DNA from: Brachionus manjavacas
Taxonomy: Eukaryota; Rotifera; Eurotatoria; Ploima; Brachionidae
Assembly: GCA_019054805.1 (NCBI GenBank)
Contig: JAHQIY010000021.1
Span: 186,001 to 250,000 of the forward strand
DNA length: 64,000 nt
Direction: 5' to 3'
Part shown: piece after piece, positions 1-8,918 of the stretch
Layout of the letters: every line of letters begins with the position of its first letter
Numbering within the stretch: the stretch's first letter is position 1
Translations under genes and position numbers: made by a program
The notes under the pieces: model-generated
The model's database searches: none
What the model saw: only the letters and a program-made list of their open reading frames with translations
What the model was told of the DNA's origin: nothing

Positions 1-27
1 TAGTATATTTTACTACACTAATACTTA

Positions 28-1287
28 TTATACTACATAATTTGCATATTTAAATAATAAAACCGATTTTAAATCTGTAAAATTAATAGTTTGCTGGCTA
101 AAGCTTTCTAAGTCTTTAAGTTCTAGTGTATTTTTTGCCACTTCGTCTTCGCCAATTATAATAGCGGCTAAGTAATTAGAAGCCGAAGCTTTTTTTAATT
201 TATTTGCGGTGTTGCTACCTTGCACAAAACTACAACTAAACCCTAGTTCTCTAACCGTATTGGCTACATTAAAAGCATAATTATTTTGGTTGTTATGCAT
301 ACTTATAATGGCAATTTGCTTGGTGGTTGGTTTGTTAATATTGGTTAATAGGGCTAAACGCTCTACCCCACAAGCAAACCCTACTGCAGATGCACTGGTG
401 TTGCTAAATTGTTGTATTAAATTATTGTAACGCCCGCCGGCTACTACTGTGGCTTGTGCTCCTAAATCTTGGCTTACAAATTCAAACACAGTGTGCGTAT
501 AGTAGTCTAGCCCACGCACTAGGGTGTTATCTTCGGTAAAGTTAATATTTAAGGCCTTTAGAGTTGCTTTTACGTTATTGTAGTAGGTTAAATCTTCTGC
601 AGTTAGGCTATTTAATATGCTAGGTGCATTTTTATTAATGGCAATGTCGCATTCTGCTTTACTGTCTAGTATTCTAATAGGATTTTTTTCTAAACGTTTT
701 AAGCTATCTTCTGATAACTGATTTTTGTGTTGCAAATAATAATTAGTTAAAGTGTGCTTATAGCTAATTAAAGATTCTGCAGACCCAACGGTATTTAGCA
801 ACAAGGTGTAGTTAATATTAAGTTTTTTTAGTAAATCGCAAGCTAGCAAAATAACTTCTACATCGCTGGTGTAATCGTTGGTGCCTAGGTATTCTATACC
901 TAACTGATGAAACTGGCGTTGTCTGCCTTTTTGTGGGCGTTCGTACCTAAACATAGGGGCTATGTAGTAGTATTTAAGCGGTAACAAATGCAACAACCCG
1001 CTAGATGCAATGTGCCTAACTACCGGTGCGGTGCCTTCTGGGCGAAGCACTATTTTGTCGCCACCTTTGTCTTCAAACACGTACATTTCTTTGTTAACAA
1101 TATCGCTTAGTTCTCCTACGGCAGAGTAAAAAACGTTTAAATTTTCTATAATTGGCGTTCTTATTTCGTTAAAACCATATAAAGTGGCACATTTTACAAA
1201 GGTTTCTTCTATTGCTTTTACTATTTGTAGGTCTGCCCCAAATAGGTCTTTTGTGCCTCTAACTGGTTGATACTTATTATTAGACAT
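28..1287 (-). CDS. hisS: Histidyl-tRNA synthetase
   Basis: Class II aminoacyl-tRNA synthetase that charges tRNA-His in the cytoplasm. Motif 2 is visible as [16 protein letters not shown], the histidine-binding segment as [15 protein letters not shown] and motif 3 as [11 protein letters not shown]. The C-terminal ~90 residues fit the anticodon-binding domain. An upstream in-frame start at 1302 exists, but I prefer 1287 ([11 protein letters not shown]): it has a GGGGG ribosome binding site 5 nt upstream, at 1293-1297, and the N-terminus then matches the family. This gives 419 aa, a usual length. The start overlaps the 3' end of ispG by 8 nt, so the two are probably translationally coupled. Confidence 0.96.
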   Translation of the reverse strand: MSNNKYQPVRGTKDLFGADLQIVKAIEETFVKCATLYGFNEIRTPIIENLNVFYSAVGELSDIVNKEMYVFEDKGGDKIVLRPEGTAPVVRHIASSGLLHLLPLKYYYIAPMFRYERPQKGRQRQFHQLGIEYLGTNDYTSDVEVILLACDLLKKLNINYTLLLNTVGSAESLISYKHTLTNYYLQHKNQLSEDSLKRLEKNPIRILDSKAECDIAINKNAPSILNSLTAEDLTYYNNVKATLKALNINFTEDNTLVRGLDYYTHTVFEFVSQDLGAQATVVAGGRYNNLIQQFSNTSASAVGFACGVERLALLTNINKPTTKQIAIISMHNNQNNYAFNVANTVRELGFSCSFVQGSNTANKLKKASASNYLAAIIIGEDEVAKNTLELKDLESFSQQTINFTDLKSVLLFKYANYVV

Positions 1288-2380
1288 TGCTACCCCCAAC
1301 ATAATTATTAACTAATTGTACTACATGTTCTACTAAATTTTCGTTACCAACTTTATGGTCTTTTTTACCATCTATGTATATTACGTTTTCTTTAGTACGG
1401 CTATTAACATCGCCAATACCTACTATACCTATGTTGCTGTGCATAGCCTCGCCAATGCCGTTAACTACGCAACCAAGTATAGATATTGTAATTGGTTTGG
1501 TTATGTGTTCTAGTTGTTGTTCTATTTGTGCTACGGTTTTTACAACATCAAAACCCTGCCTAGCACAAGAAGGACAAGCTATAATTTTAACGCCACGGCT
1601 TCTTATATTTAAGGCTTTTAGCATTTCAAAGCCTACTTTAATTTCTTCTATAGGGTTTGCAGATAACGAAACTCTAATGGTGTCTCCTATGCCTTGCATT
1701 AATAAATAGCCTAAGCCAATGCTAGAAACCACCGTACCGCTTTTTAGCGTGCCAGATTCGGTTATACCTAAATGTAACGGATAATTACAAGCATTAGAAA
1801 GCAAAGTATACGCTTGTGTTGCTAAAAATACGTTAGATGCTTTTACGCTAATTTTAAAATTAGTAAAATCGCAATCTTCTAAAATTTTAGCATGAAACAT
1901 AGCACTTTCTAGCATAGCTTGTGCGGTTGGGCTTTTGTATTTTTGTATTAGGTGGTCTTCTAACGAACCTGCATTAACGCCAATTCTAACCGAACAATTG
2001 TAGTCTTTAGCGGCTTTTACTACATCCATAACTTTTTGCTTATTGCCAATATTACCTGGGTTAATACGCAAGCAACTAGCCCCCGCTTGGGCGGATTCTA
2101 TGGCTCTGCGGTAATGAAAATGAATATCGGCAACAATAGGTACACTAACTTGTTTTACTATTTGCTTTAAAGCCGTGCTAGACTGTACATCTGGCACCGA
2201 AACCCTAACAATATCTGCCCCTGCTTGTTGTAGCTGTAAAATTTGATTAACCGTGGCGTTAACGTTTACGGTATCGGTGTTGGTCATAGATTGTACCGAT
2301 ATTGGGTTGTTACCGCCAACCAATACGTTGCCTACATTAACTACCTTAGTGTTTTTACGTTTTATGCTATAGTTATACAT
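1280..2380 (-). CDS. ispG: 4-hydroxy-3-methylbut-2-enyl diphosphate synthase (GcpE/IspG)
   Basis: Penultimate enzyme of the MEP isoprenoid pathway; it reduces methylerythritol cyclodiphosphate using a 4Fe-4S cluster. The N-terminal TIM-barrel part contains the conserved [10 protein letters not shown] and RVSVPD segments. The C-terminal cluster cysteines lie in ACPSCARQG and [12 protein letters not shown]. At 366 aa it is the normal length for the bacterial short form. It sits between the RodZ-like gene (15 nt gap) and hisS (8 nt overlap), in the rodZ-ispG-hisS order common in proteobacteria. Together with the polyprenyl diphosphate synthase at 31264 it implies endogenous isoprenoid synthesis. 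Confidence 0.96.
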   Translation of the reverse strand: MYNYSIKRKNTKVVNVGNVLVGGNNPISVQSMTNTDTVNVNATVNQILQLQQAGADIVRVSVPDVQSSTALKQIVKQVSVPIVADIHFHYRRAIESAQAGASCLRINPGNIGNKQKVMDVVKAAKDYNCSVRIGVNAGSLEDHLIQKYKSPTAQAMLESAMFHAKILEDCDFTNFKISVKASNVFLATQAYTLLSNACNYPLHLGITESGTLKSGTVVSSIGLGYLLMQGIGDTIRVSLSANPIEEIKVGFEMLKALNIRSRGVKIIACPSCARQGFDVVKTVAQIEQQLEHITKPITISILGCVVNGIGEAMHSNIGIVGIGDVNSRTKENVIYIDGKKDHKVGNENLVEHVVQLVNNYVGGSNV

Positions 2381-2395
2381 GGGTTAACCATTTTG

Positions 2396-3505
2396 TTAGT
2401 TAGCTTTATATTTATTTAGTAATTGTTGTTGGTTAATATTTAAGTCTCTAATTACAACGCCTTTGCTTACTTTAGTTAAATCTATTTTAGTATTGTTAAC
2501 AAAAAAGCTTAAGCCTTTGGCGTTACCAATGGTAATGGCTAAATCTTCTACCGCCGGAATATTATATTCATCATCCGCTTCAAATATTCTATCTAGGTAT
2601 ACTTCTTGATAGTTAGATGCTTTGTAAATTCTAACCCATACTTTATCGTTAAATACCAGTTTAGCAAAACTTGGGTTAGTAGTAGCAGGAAAATTGATAA
2701 AAACCACTTCTTCTTCTATTTGTGCATTTTGCGTAGTATTTTGCACAGTGGTTTGTGTATTATTGCTAGTAGTTGTACTATTGGTATTTTGCGGGGTAGT
2801 ATTAGCAACTTGCGGTATGTCTTCTATTTCTTGTAGCGGTTTAGTGTAAACTGCTCCGCCGTCTACAACATCGCTAATGGTGGTTTCGTTTAGTACATCT
2901 TCTAGGGTTTCTTGCTTGGTAACTAAGCTAGAAAGCTTGCTTTTTTTGTTGTATAAAAAACCATACAATACAAATAAAACCAAAGCAATAAAGGCTGCAA
3001 CAAATAAAATGGCTACTATATTATATTTGCCACTATTAAATTGTTTTTTGCTAGCTACAGAGTTTTTTTGCATTAAAATAGCAGGTTTAACAATGTCTTC
3101 ACCTATATCTGTTTTAATATCGGCTGTAACAACAGTTGGCTGTGCAGTGTTATTATCTGTTTTTACTTGTTTAGATGCAGGGTTGTTAAATTTATCATCT
3201 AACGGAGTTGGCACGGGCGAATACACCGGTACTGTAAAATTATATGTGTTATCTAGTATGCTAACTAGTTCTTGCGCGTTATTTAGTTGCAAGTAGTTAG
3301 CATAAGATTTTAAATAACCTAACGCATAGGTACGCTCTGGCAATTTAGCGTAGTCGTTTTCTTCTAACGCTTGTAAAAAAGCCAACTGAATTTTTGTATC
3401 TTGGTGCACTTGCTGTAAAGATACATTTAAGCTTTCTCTGGTAGCTTTTAAAAAACCGCCTAAGTTTACGTTAGGGTTTGTTAAATTATTTTTAGAATTT
3501 GTCAT
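2396..3505 (-). CDS. rodZ: RodZ-like cytoskeletal/HTH membrane protein
   Basis: Bitopic inner-membrane protein of the RodZ family, which links MreB to the cell-elongation machinery. Residues ~12-80 form a helix-turn-helix domain of the HTH_25 type (GGFLKATRESLNVSLQQV). A low-complexity linker follows, then a single transmembrane helix at about 162-184 (IVAILFVAAFIALVLFVLYG). An Asn/Thr-rich periplasmic linker leads to a C-terminal DUF4115-like beta domain (VWVRIYKASNYQEVYLDRIF). It lies first in the apparent operon with ispG and hisS. The domain order supports RodZ well, although sequence conservation outside the HTH is weak. An MreB gene is not in this window. Confidence 0.82.
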   Translation of the reverse strand: MTNSKNNLTNPNVNLGGFLKATRESLNVSLQQVHQDTKIQLAFLQALEENDYAKLPERTYALGYLKSYANYLQLNNAQELVSILDNTYNFTVPVYSPVPTPLDDKFNNPASKQVKTDNNTAQPTVVTADIKTDIGEDIVKPAILMQKNSVASKKQFNSGKYNIVAILFVAAFIALVLFVLYGFLYNKKSKLSSLVTKQETLEDVLNETTISDVVDGGAVYTKPLQEIEDIPQVANTTPQNTNSTTTSNNTQTTVQNTTQNAQIEEEVVFINFPATTNPSFAKLVFNDKVWVRIYKASNYQEVYLDRIFEADDEYNIPAVEDLAITIGNAKGLSFFVNNTKIDLTKVSKGVVIRDLNINQQQLLNKYKAN

Positions 3506-3529
3506 ACTTATTTTTACACATATTAATTA

Positions 3530-3567
3530 AAAATTTTTATGCCTATTATATTAATAATAGCATAAAT
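3530..3567 (-). terminator. Possible intrinsic terminator after the FabK-like gene
   Basis: An inverted repeat (TTTATGC-CTATTAT at 3536-3549 pairing with ATAATAG-CATAAA near 3554-3566, one bulged base) lies just downstream of the gene at 3576-4583. On the minus strand an A then T run follows. The stem is AT-rich and the tract imperfect, so this is tentative. Confidence 0.4.
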
Positions 3568-3575
3568 GCAAACAA

Positions 3576-4583
3576 TTATAAATTAGTTTTTATAAAATTA
3601 TTTGCTTGATTAATAAAATTGTTAATAATTTGTTGCACTGGCAAAATTTCTTTAACCAAACCAACGCTTTGCCCTGCCATTAACGATCCATTATCTATAT
3701 CGCCATCTACTACGGCTTTTTTTAAACTGCCCGCCCAGTAGTGCTCTATTTGTAGCTGAGCATCTTGCTTACTAGCAAATTTATTGTTATGATAATCTGC
3801 TATTACTTGTTTTTGAAAATCTATAAACTCTAAACTGCCTTTGTTTACAATAGCACGCACCGGAATTACAGGAAAGTTGGGGTCTACTTGTACGGTTGGT
3901 TGAGAATCTCTGGCGTTGGCTTTTATAAATGCTTTTTTAAAGTTTTCGTGTGCTACGCATTCGGTAGAACATACAAGGGCTGTGCCTATTTGTACACCTG
4001 CTGCTCCCATTTGTAAAAAGCTAAGCATAGATTGCCCGCTACCTATTCCGCCGGCTACAAAAACAGGTACTTCGGTTATATTTAGTAAAATTTCTTGCAC
4101 TAAAACCACAGTAGATACTGGCCCTATGTGCCCGCCTGCTTCGTTACCTTCTATTATTAAAGCAGATACACCATGTTTAATTAAACGCTTGGCAATTGCT
4201 AAATTAGGAGCAAAAGCCATTAATTTTATATTAGCGTTAATTATGTATTTAATTTGTGAATCCGTTGGCACGCCACCTGCTAGCACTATGTGGCTTATGT
4301 TGTGTTTTATGCATAAGTCTACTAGGCTTTGATAGTGCGGGTTCATTAAAATAATGTTTACACCAAATGGTTTATTGGTTTTTTGTTTGGTTAGTAAAAT
4401 TTCTTTTTCTAGTAGTTCGGCGTTCATACTGCCAGATGCTAATACGCCAAACGCCCCTGCGTTGCTGGTTGCAGACACTAGGTTGCTTTCTGATACCCAA
4501 GTCATTGCTCCGCCCATAATTGGTATTTCTACGTTTAAAAACTGCTTACCTTTGCTAAAAAGAACTTCTAAAGATTTTTCCAT
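3576..4583 (-). CDS. FMN enzyme of the FabK / nitronate monooxygenase family
   Basis: TIM-barrel flavoprotein of the 2-nitropropane dioxygenase superfamily. Visible family features are the N-terminal IPIMGGAMTWVS, the glycine-rich flavin site with GNEAGGHIGPVST (His152, the usual catalytic histidine position), VFVAGGIGSG and GAAGVQIGTAL. The C-terminal GSLMAGQSVGLV is especially reminiscent of FabK enoyl-ACP reductases, so the enzyme could complete fatty-acid elongation rather than oxidise nitronates. The sequence alone does not separate the two roles. At 335 aa it is normal for either. It is a single gene with a possible terminator downstream, divergent from ubiG across a 127-nt AT-rich gap. 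Confidence 0.8.
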   Translation of the reverse strand: MEKSLEVLFSKGKQFLNVEIPIMGGAMTWVSESNLVSATSNAGAFGVLASGSMNAELLEKEILLTKQKTNKPFGVNIILMNPHYQSLVDLCIKHNISHIVLAGGVPTDSQIKYIINANIKLMAFAPNLAIAKRLIKHGVSALIIEGNEAGGHIGPVSTVVLVQEILLNITEVPVFVAGGIGSGQSMLSFLQMGAAGVQIGTALVCSTECVAHENFKKAFIKANARDSQPTVQVDPNFPVIPVRAIVNKGSLEFIDFQKQVIADYHNNKFASKQDAQLQIEHYWAGSLKKAVVDGDIDNGSLMAGQSVGLVKEILPVQQIINNFINQANNFIKTNL

Positions 4584-4710
4584 ATATAAATTTCGCTTGT
4601 TATTTGTTTATTTGTAATATTTTTAAATACTGCTATATTAGTTAGCTAAAATATGCTATTATATTATTATATAAGTATATAGCAATTATTTAAATTTTCA
4701 AGTTAAAGTA

Positions 4711-5436
4711 ATGAAAAAAACAGTTTTACAAAACGAAGTAGACAAATTTTCTAAAACCGCTAACAGTTGGTGGCAAGCTAACGGTAGCTATAAAGTGTTG
4801 CACCAGTTTAATAAAGCCAGAGTTAACTTTATAAAAACCGAAATTATAAACAATGGTATAGAAGTACCTAATACTACCAACACTGCACTGCTAGATATTG
4901 CTTGCGGGGGCGGTTTACTTAGCGAACCCTTTGCAAAACTAGGGTTTAATGTTACTGGTATAGATGCATCGGTTAATACTATACAAGTGGCACAGCAACA
5001 TGCAAAGCAAAGCAATTTAAATATTAATTATATGCATTCATCGTTAGAAGACTACATAAGCCAAAACACACAACAATACGATGTTATTTTTGCTATGGAG
5101 ATTATAGAACACGTTAACAACCCTAAGCATTTTATAAATATGGCTTTAAGTTTGCTTAAGCCAAATGGTTTGTTGTTTTTATCTACCATAAATAAAAACT
5201 TAAAAGCTTTGTTGTTGGCTAAAGTTACCGCAGAATATATTTTAAATTGGGTGCCTAAAAATACACACAACTTTAATAAATTTGTTGCCCCTAGCACTTT
5301 ACAAGGCTACTTGCAAAATGCTAGTATTAAAAATATAAAAGGTATTAATTATAATTTATTTAAGCAACAATGGTATTTAAGTTCTAATTACAGTGTAAAC
5401 TATATTGTTAGCATAGCTAAAAACACTGGCAACTAG
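4711..5436 (+). CDS. ubiG: Ubiquinone biosynthesis O-methyltransferase UbiG
   Basis: S-adenosylmethionine-dependent enzyme that performs O-methylations in ubiquinone synthesis. The N-terminal WWQANGSYKVLHQFNKAR matches the UbiG pattern of a Trp followed by a K-LH-N-R stretch. SAM motif I is LLDIACGGGLLSEP, the acidic motif II is VTGIDAS, and EIIEHVNNPKHFI and the hallmark THNFNKFVAPS follow. Length 241 aa is typical. It implies a quinone-based respiratory chain, in line with the two complex I assembly-factor homologues in this window. It is convergent with grxC, with stop codons 6 nt apart. Confidence 0.93.
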   Translation: MKKTVLQNEVDKFSKTANSWWQANGSYKVLHQFNKARVNFIKTEIINNGIEVPNTTNTALLDIACGGGLLSEPFAKLGFNVTGIDASVNTIQVAQQHAKQSNLNINYMHSSLEDYISQNTQQYDVIFAMEIIEHVNNPKHFINMALSLLKPNGLLFLSTINKNLKALLLAKVTAEYILNWVPKNTHNFNKFVAPSTLQGYLQNASIKNIKGINYNLFKQQWYLSSNYSVNYIVSIAKNTGN

Positions 5437-5442
5437 GCTTTA

Positions 5443-5700
5443 TTATTTAAGCATTTCGTTTAGTTTTCCGCTTTCTTCTAATGCGTATAGGTCGTCGCAT
5501 CCACCAACGTGGGTATTGTTAATAAAAATTTGTGGAACGGTTTTTTTGCCGCCGCTTCTGGTTAGCATTTCTTTTATTTTGCTGTTGTCTTTTTCTATAT
5601 TAATTTCTTCTACTAAAGTGTCTACTCCTTTTATTTTTAGCAAAGCCTTAGCTTTTACACAATACGGACAATAATTTTTAGTATACATTTCTATTTTCAT
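5443..5700 (-). CDS. grxC: Glutaredoxin 3 (GrxC)
   Basis: Small dithiol glutaredoxin of 85 aa with the active site CPYC near residue 11 (YTKNYCPYCVKAKALL). The glutathione-binding TVPQIFIN and the GGCDDLYALE segment are also visible. It reduces protein disulfides using glutathione in the cytoplasm. An AAGGA ribosome binding site lies about 8 nt upstream of the ATG. It is downstream of comF on the same strand with a 55-nt gap. Confidence 0.95.
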   Translation of the reverse strand: MKIEMYTKNYCPYCVKAKALLKIKGVDTLVEEINIEKDNSKIKEMLTRSGGKKTVPQIFINNTHVGGCDDLYALEESGKLNEMLK

Positions 5701-5755
5701 AATAATAATCCTTAGTTAGTTGTACTTGTTTATATGGTTTTATGTAATTTATATT

Positions 5756-6520
5756 TTATACTTTTAGCGTACCTTCTACTCTGGCTAAACACAGTATGTG
5801 TACAGATTTTGCTTTGTGCTTTTTTAATACCTTGGTGCATTCGTACACGGTGCTTCCGGTGGTAACTACATCGTCTATTAATAAAATATTAGCATTTTTA
5901 ATTATATTAGCATATTTATGGTTAATTGCAAAAGCTCCTTTAACATTTTGTAGGCGTTGGGCTCCGTTTAGTTTCATTTGATCTTGAGTATGCCTAATTT
6001 TTTTTAATGCCAATGCATTGTACTGTAAATTATTTGCCTTAGCAAAATAGCTAGCAAGCAACGCACTATGATTATACTTACGCTTTAATAACTTTTTAAA
6101 ACTTACAGGCACAGGAATAACTAAATCTACCATGGTTAATAAGCTAGATTTATTTTGAATTAAATTTAATAAGTTGCCTAGGTAGTTGTGTAGGTTGGTG
6201 TCGTCTTTATATTTAAACTTATTAATTATGCTAAATATAGTACTGTTATAGGTATATAAATACCAAAACGAATTAAATATTTTACCACTATGCAAACAGC
6301 TTAAACATAATTTGTTATTACTATTATTAATAAAATAGTTATTATTAACGGTATAGTTATTTAAACTAAAACCGCATCCACTACAATAGTTGGTGCCAAT
6401 TTGTTGTAAATTATTATAGCAACTGGCGCATATGCTATTACTGTGCAAAACATTAGCTTTACAAACATAACACTGCGGAGGATAAATAAAATTTATTATA
6501 GAATTTAACTGCCCTAACAT
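5756..6520 (-). CDS. comF: ComF family phosphoribosyltransferase-like protein
   Basis: ComF/GntX-type protein of 254 aa. The N-terminal part carries paired zinc-ribbon cysteines (PPQCYVCKA, ICASCYN, YCSGCGF and LCLSCLHSGK). The C-terminal part is a type I phosphoribosyltransferase fold with the PRPP-binding ILLIDDVVTTGSTVYE. In naturally competent bacteria the family assists DNA uptake; in alphaproteobacteria it is often kept without a full competence system, so its role here is uncertain. The start follows directly on the divergent gene at 6604, leaving an ~80-nt shared upstream region. Confidence 0.88.
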   Translation of the reverse strand: MLGQLNSIINFIYPPQCYVCKANVLHSNSICASCYNNLQQIGTNYCSGCGFSLNNYTVNNNYFINNSNNKLCLSCLHSGKIFNSFWYLYTYNSTIFSIINKFKYKDDTNLHNYLGNLLNLIQNKSSLLTMVDLVIPVPVSFKKLLKRKYNHSALLASYFAKANNLQYNALALKKIRHTQDQMKLNGAQRLQNVKGAFAINHKYANIIKNANILLIDDVVTTGSTVYECTKVLKKHKAKSVHILCLARVEGTLKV

Positions 6521-6603
6521 ATAATTATATTTTATTTTGTTTGCTTAATTATATATTAATATTACAATTAATTAATACAATTAACAAATTAATAATTATA
6601 ACT

Positions 6604-7410
6604 ATGCAAATCTTTAATCGTAATTTACTGTTGCAACGCATTAACAACAATTTTGCTAATAACTTAAGTTTAAAAGTTATTACTTATTTATACAAGCAAG
6701 CGTTAGAAAATTTGCAAGATTACCCCAATAACTTTAATAACGCCATAAAAATTGGCTATAATTACCTAGATATTAACACACTACCAGAAAGCAATAAAAT
6801 TATAAATTTAACCCAAACTGCAAATCATAATAAATTATTGCAACACAGCCAAGCCAAGCACAAACTATTAGTAAACGAAGACGCCATTGAAACCGCAATA
6901 GAGCAAAATATTTTGCAATCTAATTTTTATAATTTAGCCATAAGCTTATTTAACTTAAGCTTAGTTAATAATTTGCAAAATGCTATTAACAATATGTATA
7001 ATTTATTAACCAACAACGGCGTAATATTAATAGCACTGCCAACCACTGGTACATTGCAAAATATACTGCAAACCTTTATGCAAACCGATTTACAAATATA
7101 CAATGGCTTTTCTTCTAAAATTCATCCGTTTACATCTATAGATATTATAGGCAGCACCCTGCAAAAAGCTAAATTTAAAAGCATAGTTGCCACTAGCCAT
7201 AGTTTACAATTAAACTATAACAACATAACAGATTTATTTAACCACTTAAAAAGTTTTAACTACGGCAATATTTTAGTTAACAAACACAACGCCTTGTTAA
7301 CTAAAAACTACTACAATGCTTTAACTAATAATTTAAATAATATTAAAAATAGTAATAATCAGTACTCTATTACACTAAAATATTGCATAGCCAGTGCGTT
7401 TAAAAATTAA
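6604..7410 (+). CDS. NDUFAF5-like (BioC-type) methyltransferase homologue
   Basis: Related to the alphaproteobacterial methyltransferases that are homologous to mitochondrial NDUFAF5, a complex I assembly factor. Support is the N-terminal MQIFNRNLLLQRI, the middle NGVILIALPTTGTLQNIL, and the C-terminal SSKIHPFTSIDIIGSTLQKA followed by YGNILV, in the family order. The adjacent comF is the usual neighbour. The glycine-rich SAM motif I is not recognisable: where D-x-G-x-G is expected the protein reads IKIGYNYLDIN, so SAM binding may be lost. I use the ATG at 6604 (268 aa). An in-frame TTG at 6541 would add residues without family similarity. Confidence 0.72.
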   Translation: MQIFNRNLLLQRINNNFANNLSLKVITYLYKQALENLQDYPNNFNNAIKIGYNYLDINTLPESNKIINLTQTANHNKLLQHSQAKHKLLVNEDAIETAIEQNILQSNFYNLAISLFNLSLVNNLQNAINNMYNLLTNNGVILIALPTTGTLQNILQTFMQTDLQIYNGFSSKIHPFTSIDIIGSTLQKAKFKSIVATSHSLQLNYNNITDLFNHLKSFNYGNILVNKHNALLTKNYYNALTNNLNNIKNSNNQYSITLKYCIASAFKN

Positions 7411-7436
7411 TATAAAATTAAAATAGGTAATATTTA

Positions 7437-8138
7437 ATGCAACTTACTAACTTACAGCCTGCTATTGTTATACAGCGTTATAAACGTTTTTTAATAGATT
7501 TTTATTTTGCTAACAACCCAACAACAATATTAACCGCCCATTGCCCTAATTCTGGAGCCCTGCCTTACTTACAAAAAAATTGTACTATTTATGTTACCCC
7601 AAGTACTAGCCCTACCGCTAAACTTAAGTATAGTGCGGTTTTGCATAAGCAAAATAATAACTTAATTTGCATTAATACCATGTTTGCTAATAAAATTGTG
7701 CACAACGCTTTACTTAACCAACAAATAACGCCATTAAGCCAATATACGCAAATTAAACCAGAGTTTAAATACTTAAACAGCAGGTTTGATTTTGCACTAA
7801 ACCCTACTAATAATAATCCGCAAGTTTTGGTAGAAGTTAAAAGTGTTTCGTTAACCAGACAAAACAATTTGGCGGAGTTTCCGGATGCAAAAACTACCAG
7901 AGGACAAAAACATTTACAAGATTTAATAACCGCTAAACAAAACGGCGTACGTGCGGTTATGCTATATTTAGTGCTAATTAACAATATAACTAGCTTTACC
8001 CTTGCAAAAGATATAGACCCCACTTACTACGCTTTAGCTCAACAATGCAAACAAGCAGGCGTAGAGTTTTTGTGTTATGGTTGTAATGTATCTACCACGC
8101 AAATAACTTTTGGTAATTTAATACCAATTACCTTGTAA
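7437..8138 (+). CDS. sfsA: SfsA family protein (sugar fermentation stimulation homologue)
   Basis: SfsA-family protein of 233 aa. Residues ~110-140 carry the RecB-like nuclease core SRFDFAL and VLVEVKSVSLT, followed by the family signature FPDAKTTRGQKHLQDL. The N-terminal part (IQRYKRFLIDFY, CPNSGALPYL) matches the OB-like domain of SfsA. Nucleic-acid binding and nuclease activity have been proposed for the family; the physiological role is unsettled. It starts 26 nt after the NDUFAF5-like gene and is likely cotranscribed with it. Confidence 0.92.
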   Translation: MQLTNLQPAIVIQRYKRFLIDFYFANNPTTILTAHCPNSGALPYLQKNCTIYVTPSTSPTAKLKYSAVLHKQNNNLICINTMFANKIVHNALLNQQITPLSQYTQIKPEFKYLNSRFDFALNPTNNNPQVLVEVKSVSLTRQNNLAEFPDAKTTRGQKHLQDLITAKQNGVRAVMLYLVLINNITSFTLAKDIDPTYYALAQQCKQAGVEFLCYGCNVSTTQITFGNLIPITL

Positions 8139-8153
8139 GTTAAATTAATACAA

Positions 8154-8885
8154 TTATTTAAGAATGCACTGTAAATAAAACATTACCATGCTAGCCGCCG
8201 AAACTACAGAATAAGACTGCAACAAACTGTTAATTGGTATTTTTATATCTATATCCGAAATTGCAAGTATTTGAGGGCTAACGCCTTGGGCTTCGTTACC
8301 AAAAACTATTAAAATATTTTTGTGGCTATGCAAGTGCTGTTTACCTAAAGTTAACAAATTTTGTGATTTATTAGATAACGTTGTGCATATTATTTGAAAA
8401 TTATTTTTCATAACCGCTACATCGCTAATATTTATATAGGTAATTTTAACACTAAAAATAGCGCCTTCGGTAGCCCTAATAAACTTAGAATTTTTTAACG
8501 AAACCGAACCTGCCGTAATATAAATATTGTTTATACCTAAACCCAATGCTGTGCGTATAATACACCCTGCATTACCTGGGTTTTGCACGTTGTTTAATAA
8601 AATAGCATTGCTACATACCGCAACTGCGTTGGTATTTAACGCTACTAGTGCAATAAAATTATGATGCGTTTTTAAATCTGTAAATTTTTTTACAAACACT
8701 GCACTAACTTGGTACACATTGGTAAATTGGCTGGGGTTAAACTGCGTGGGGTCTACACAAAACAAATGTATTTGTAAGTTGCTTTTAATGGCTTCTTGCA
8801 ATAAATTAAAGGTATCTATTTTTACATAGTTGTATTGGTAAAAATTATTATTTTGTAGCATTGCTTTAAAGTTTTCAAAAGTCAT
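8154..8885 (-). CDS. SpoU/TrmH family RNA 2'-O-methyltransferase
   Basis: SPOUT-class RNA ribose methyltransferase of 243 aa. Motif 1 is NVQNPGNAGCIIRTA, with the catalytic Asn and Arg present. Motif 2 is LIVFGNEAQGVS. Motif 3 normally reads IPM-x-SLNVAVAASI, but here it is IPINSLLQSYSVVSAASM, so the usual L-N pair is replaced by Y-S. The N-terminal ~90 residues resemble the L30e-like substrate-binding domain of TsnR/RlmB enzymes. The RNA target cannot be assigned from sequence. It is convergent with sfsA and followed upstream by holB. Confidence 0.85.
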   Translation of the reverse strand: MTFENFKAMLQNNNFYQYNYVKIDTFNLLQEAIKSNLQIHLFCVDPTQFNPSQFTNVYQVSAVFVKKFTDLKTHHNFIALVALNTNAVAVCSNAILLNNVQNPGNAGCIIRTALGLGINNIYITAGSVSLKNSKFIRATEGAIFSVKITYINISDVAVMKNNFQIICTTLSNKSQNLLTLGKQHLHSHKNILIVFGNEAQGVSPQILAISDIDIKIPINSLLQSYSVVSAASMVMFYLQCILK

Positions 8886-8918
8886 GGGTATTATTAAACT
8901 TGTTGTTATAGTTTTAGC

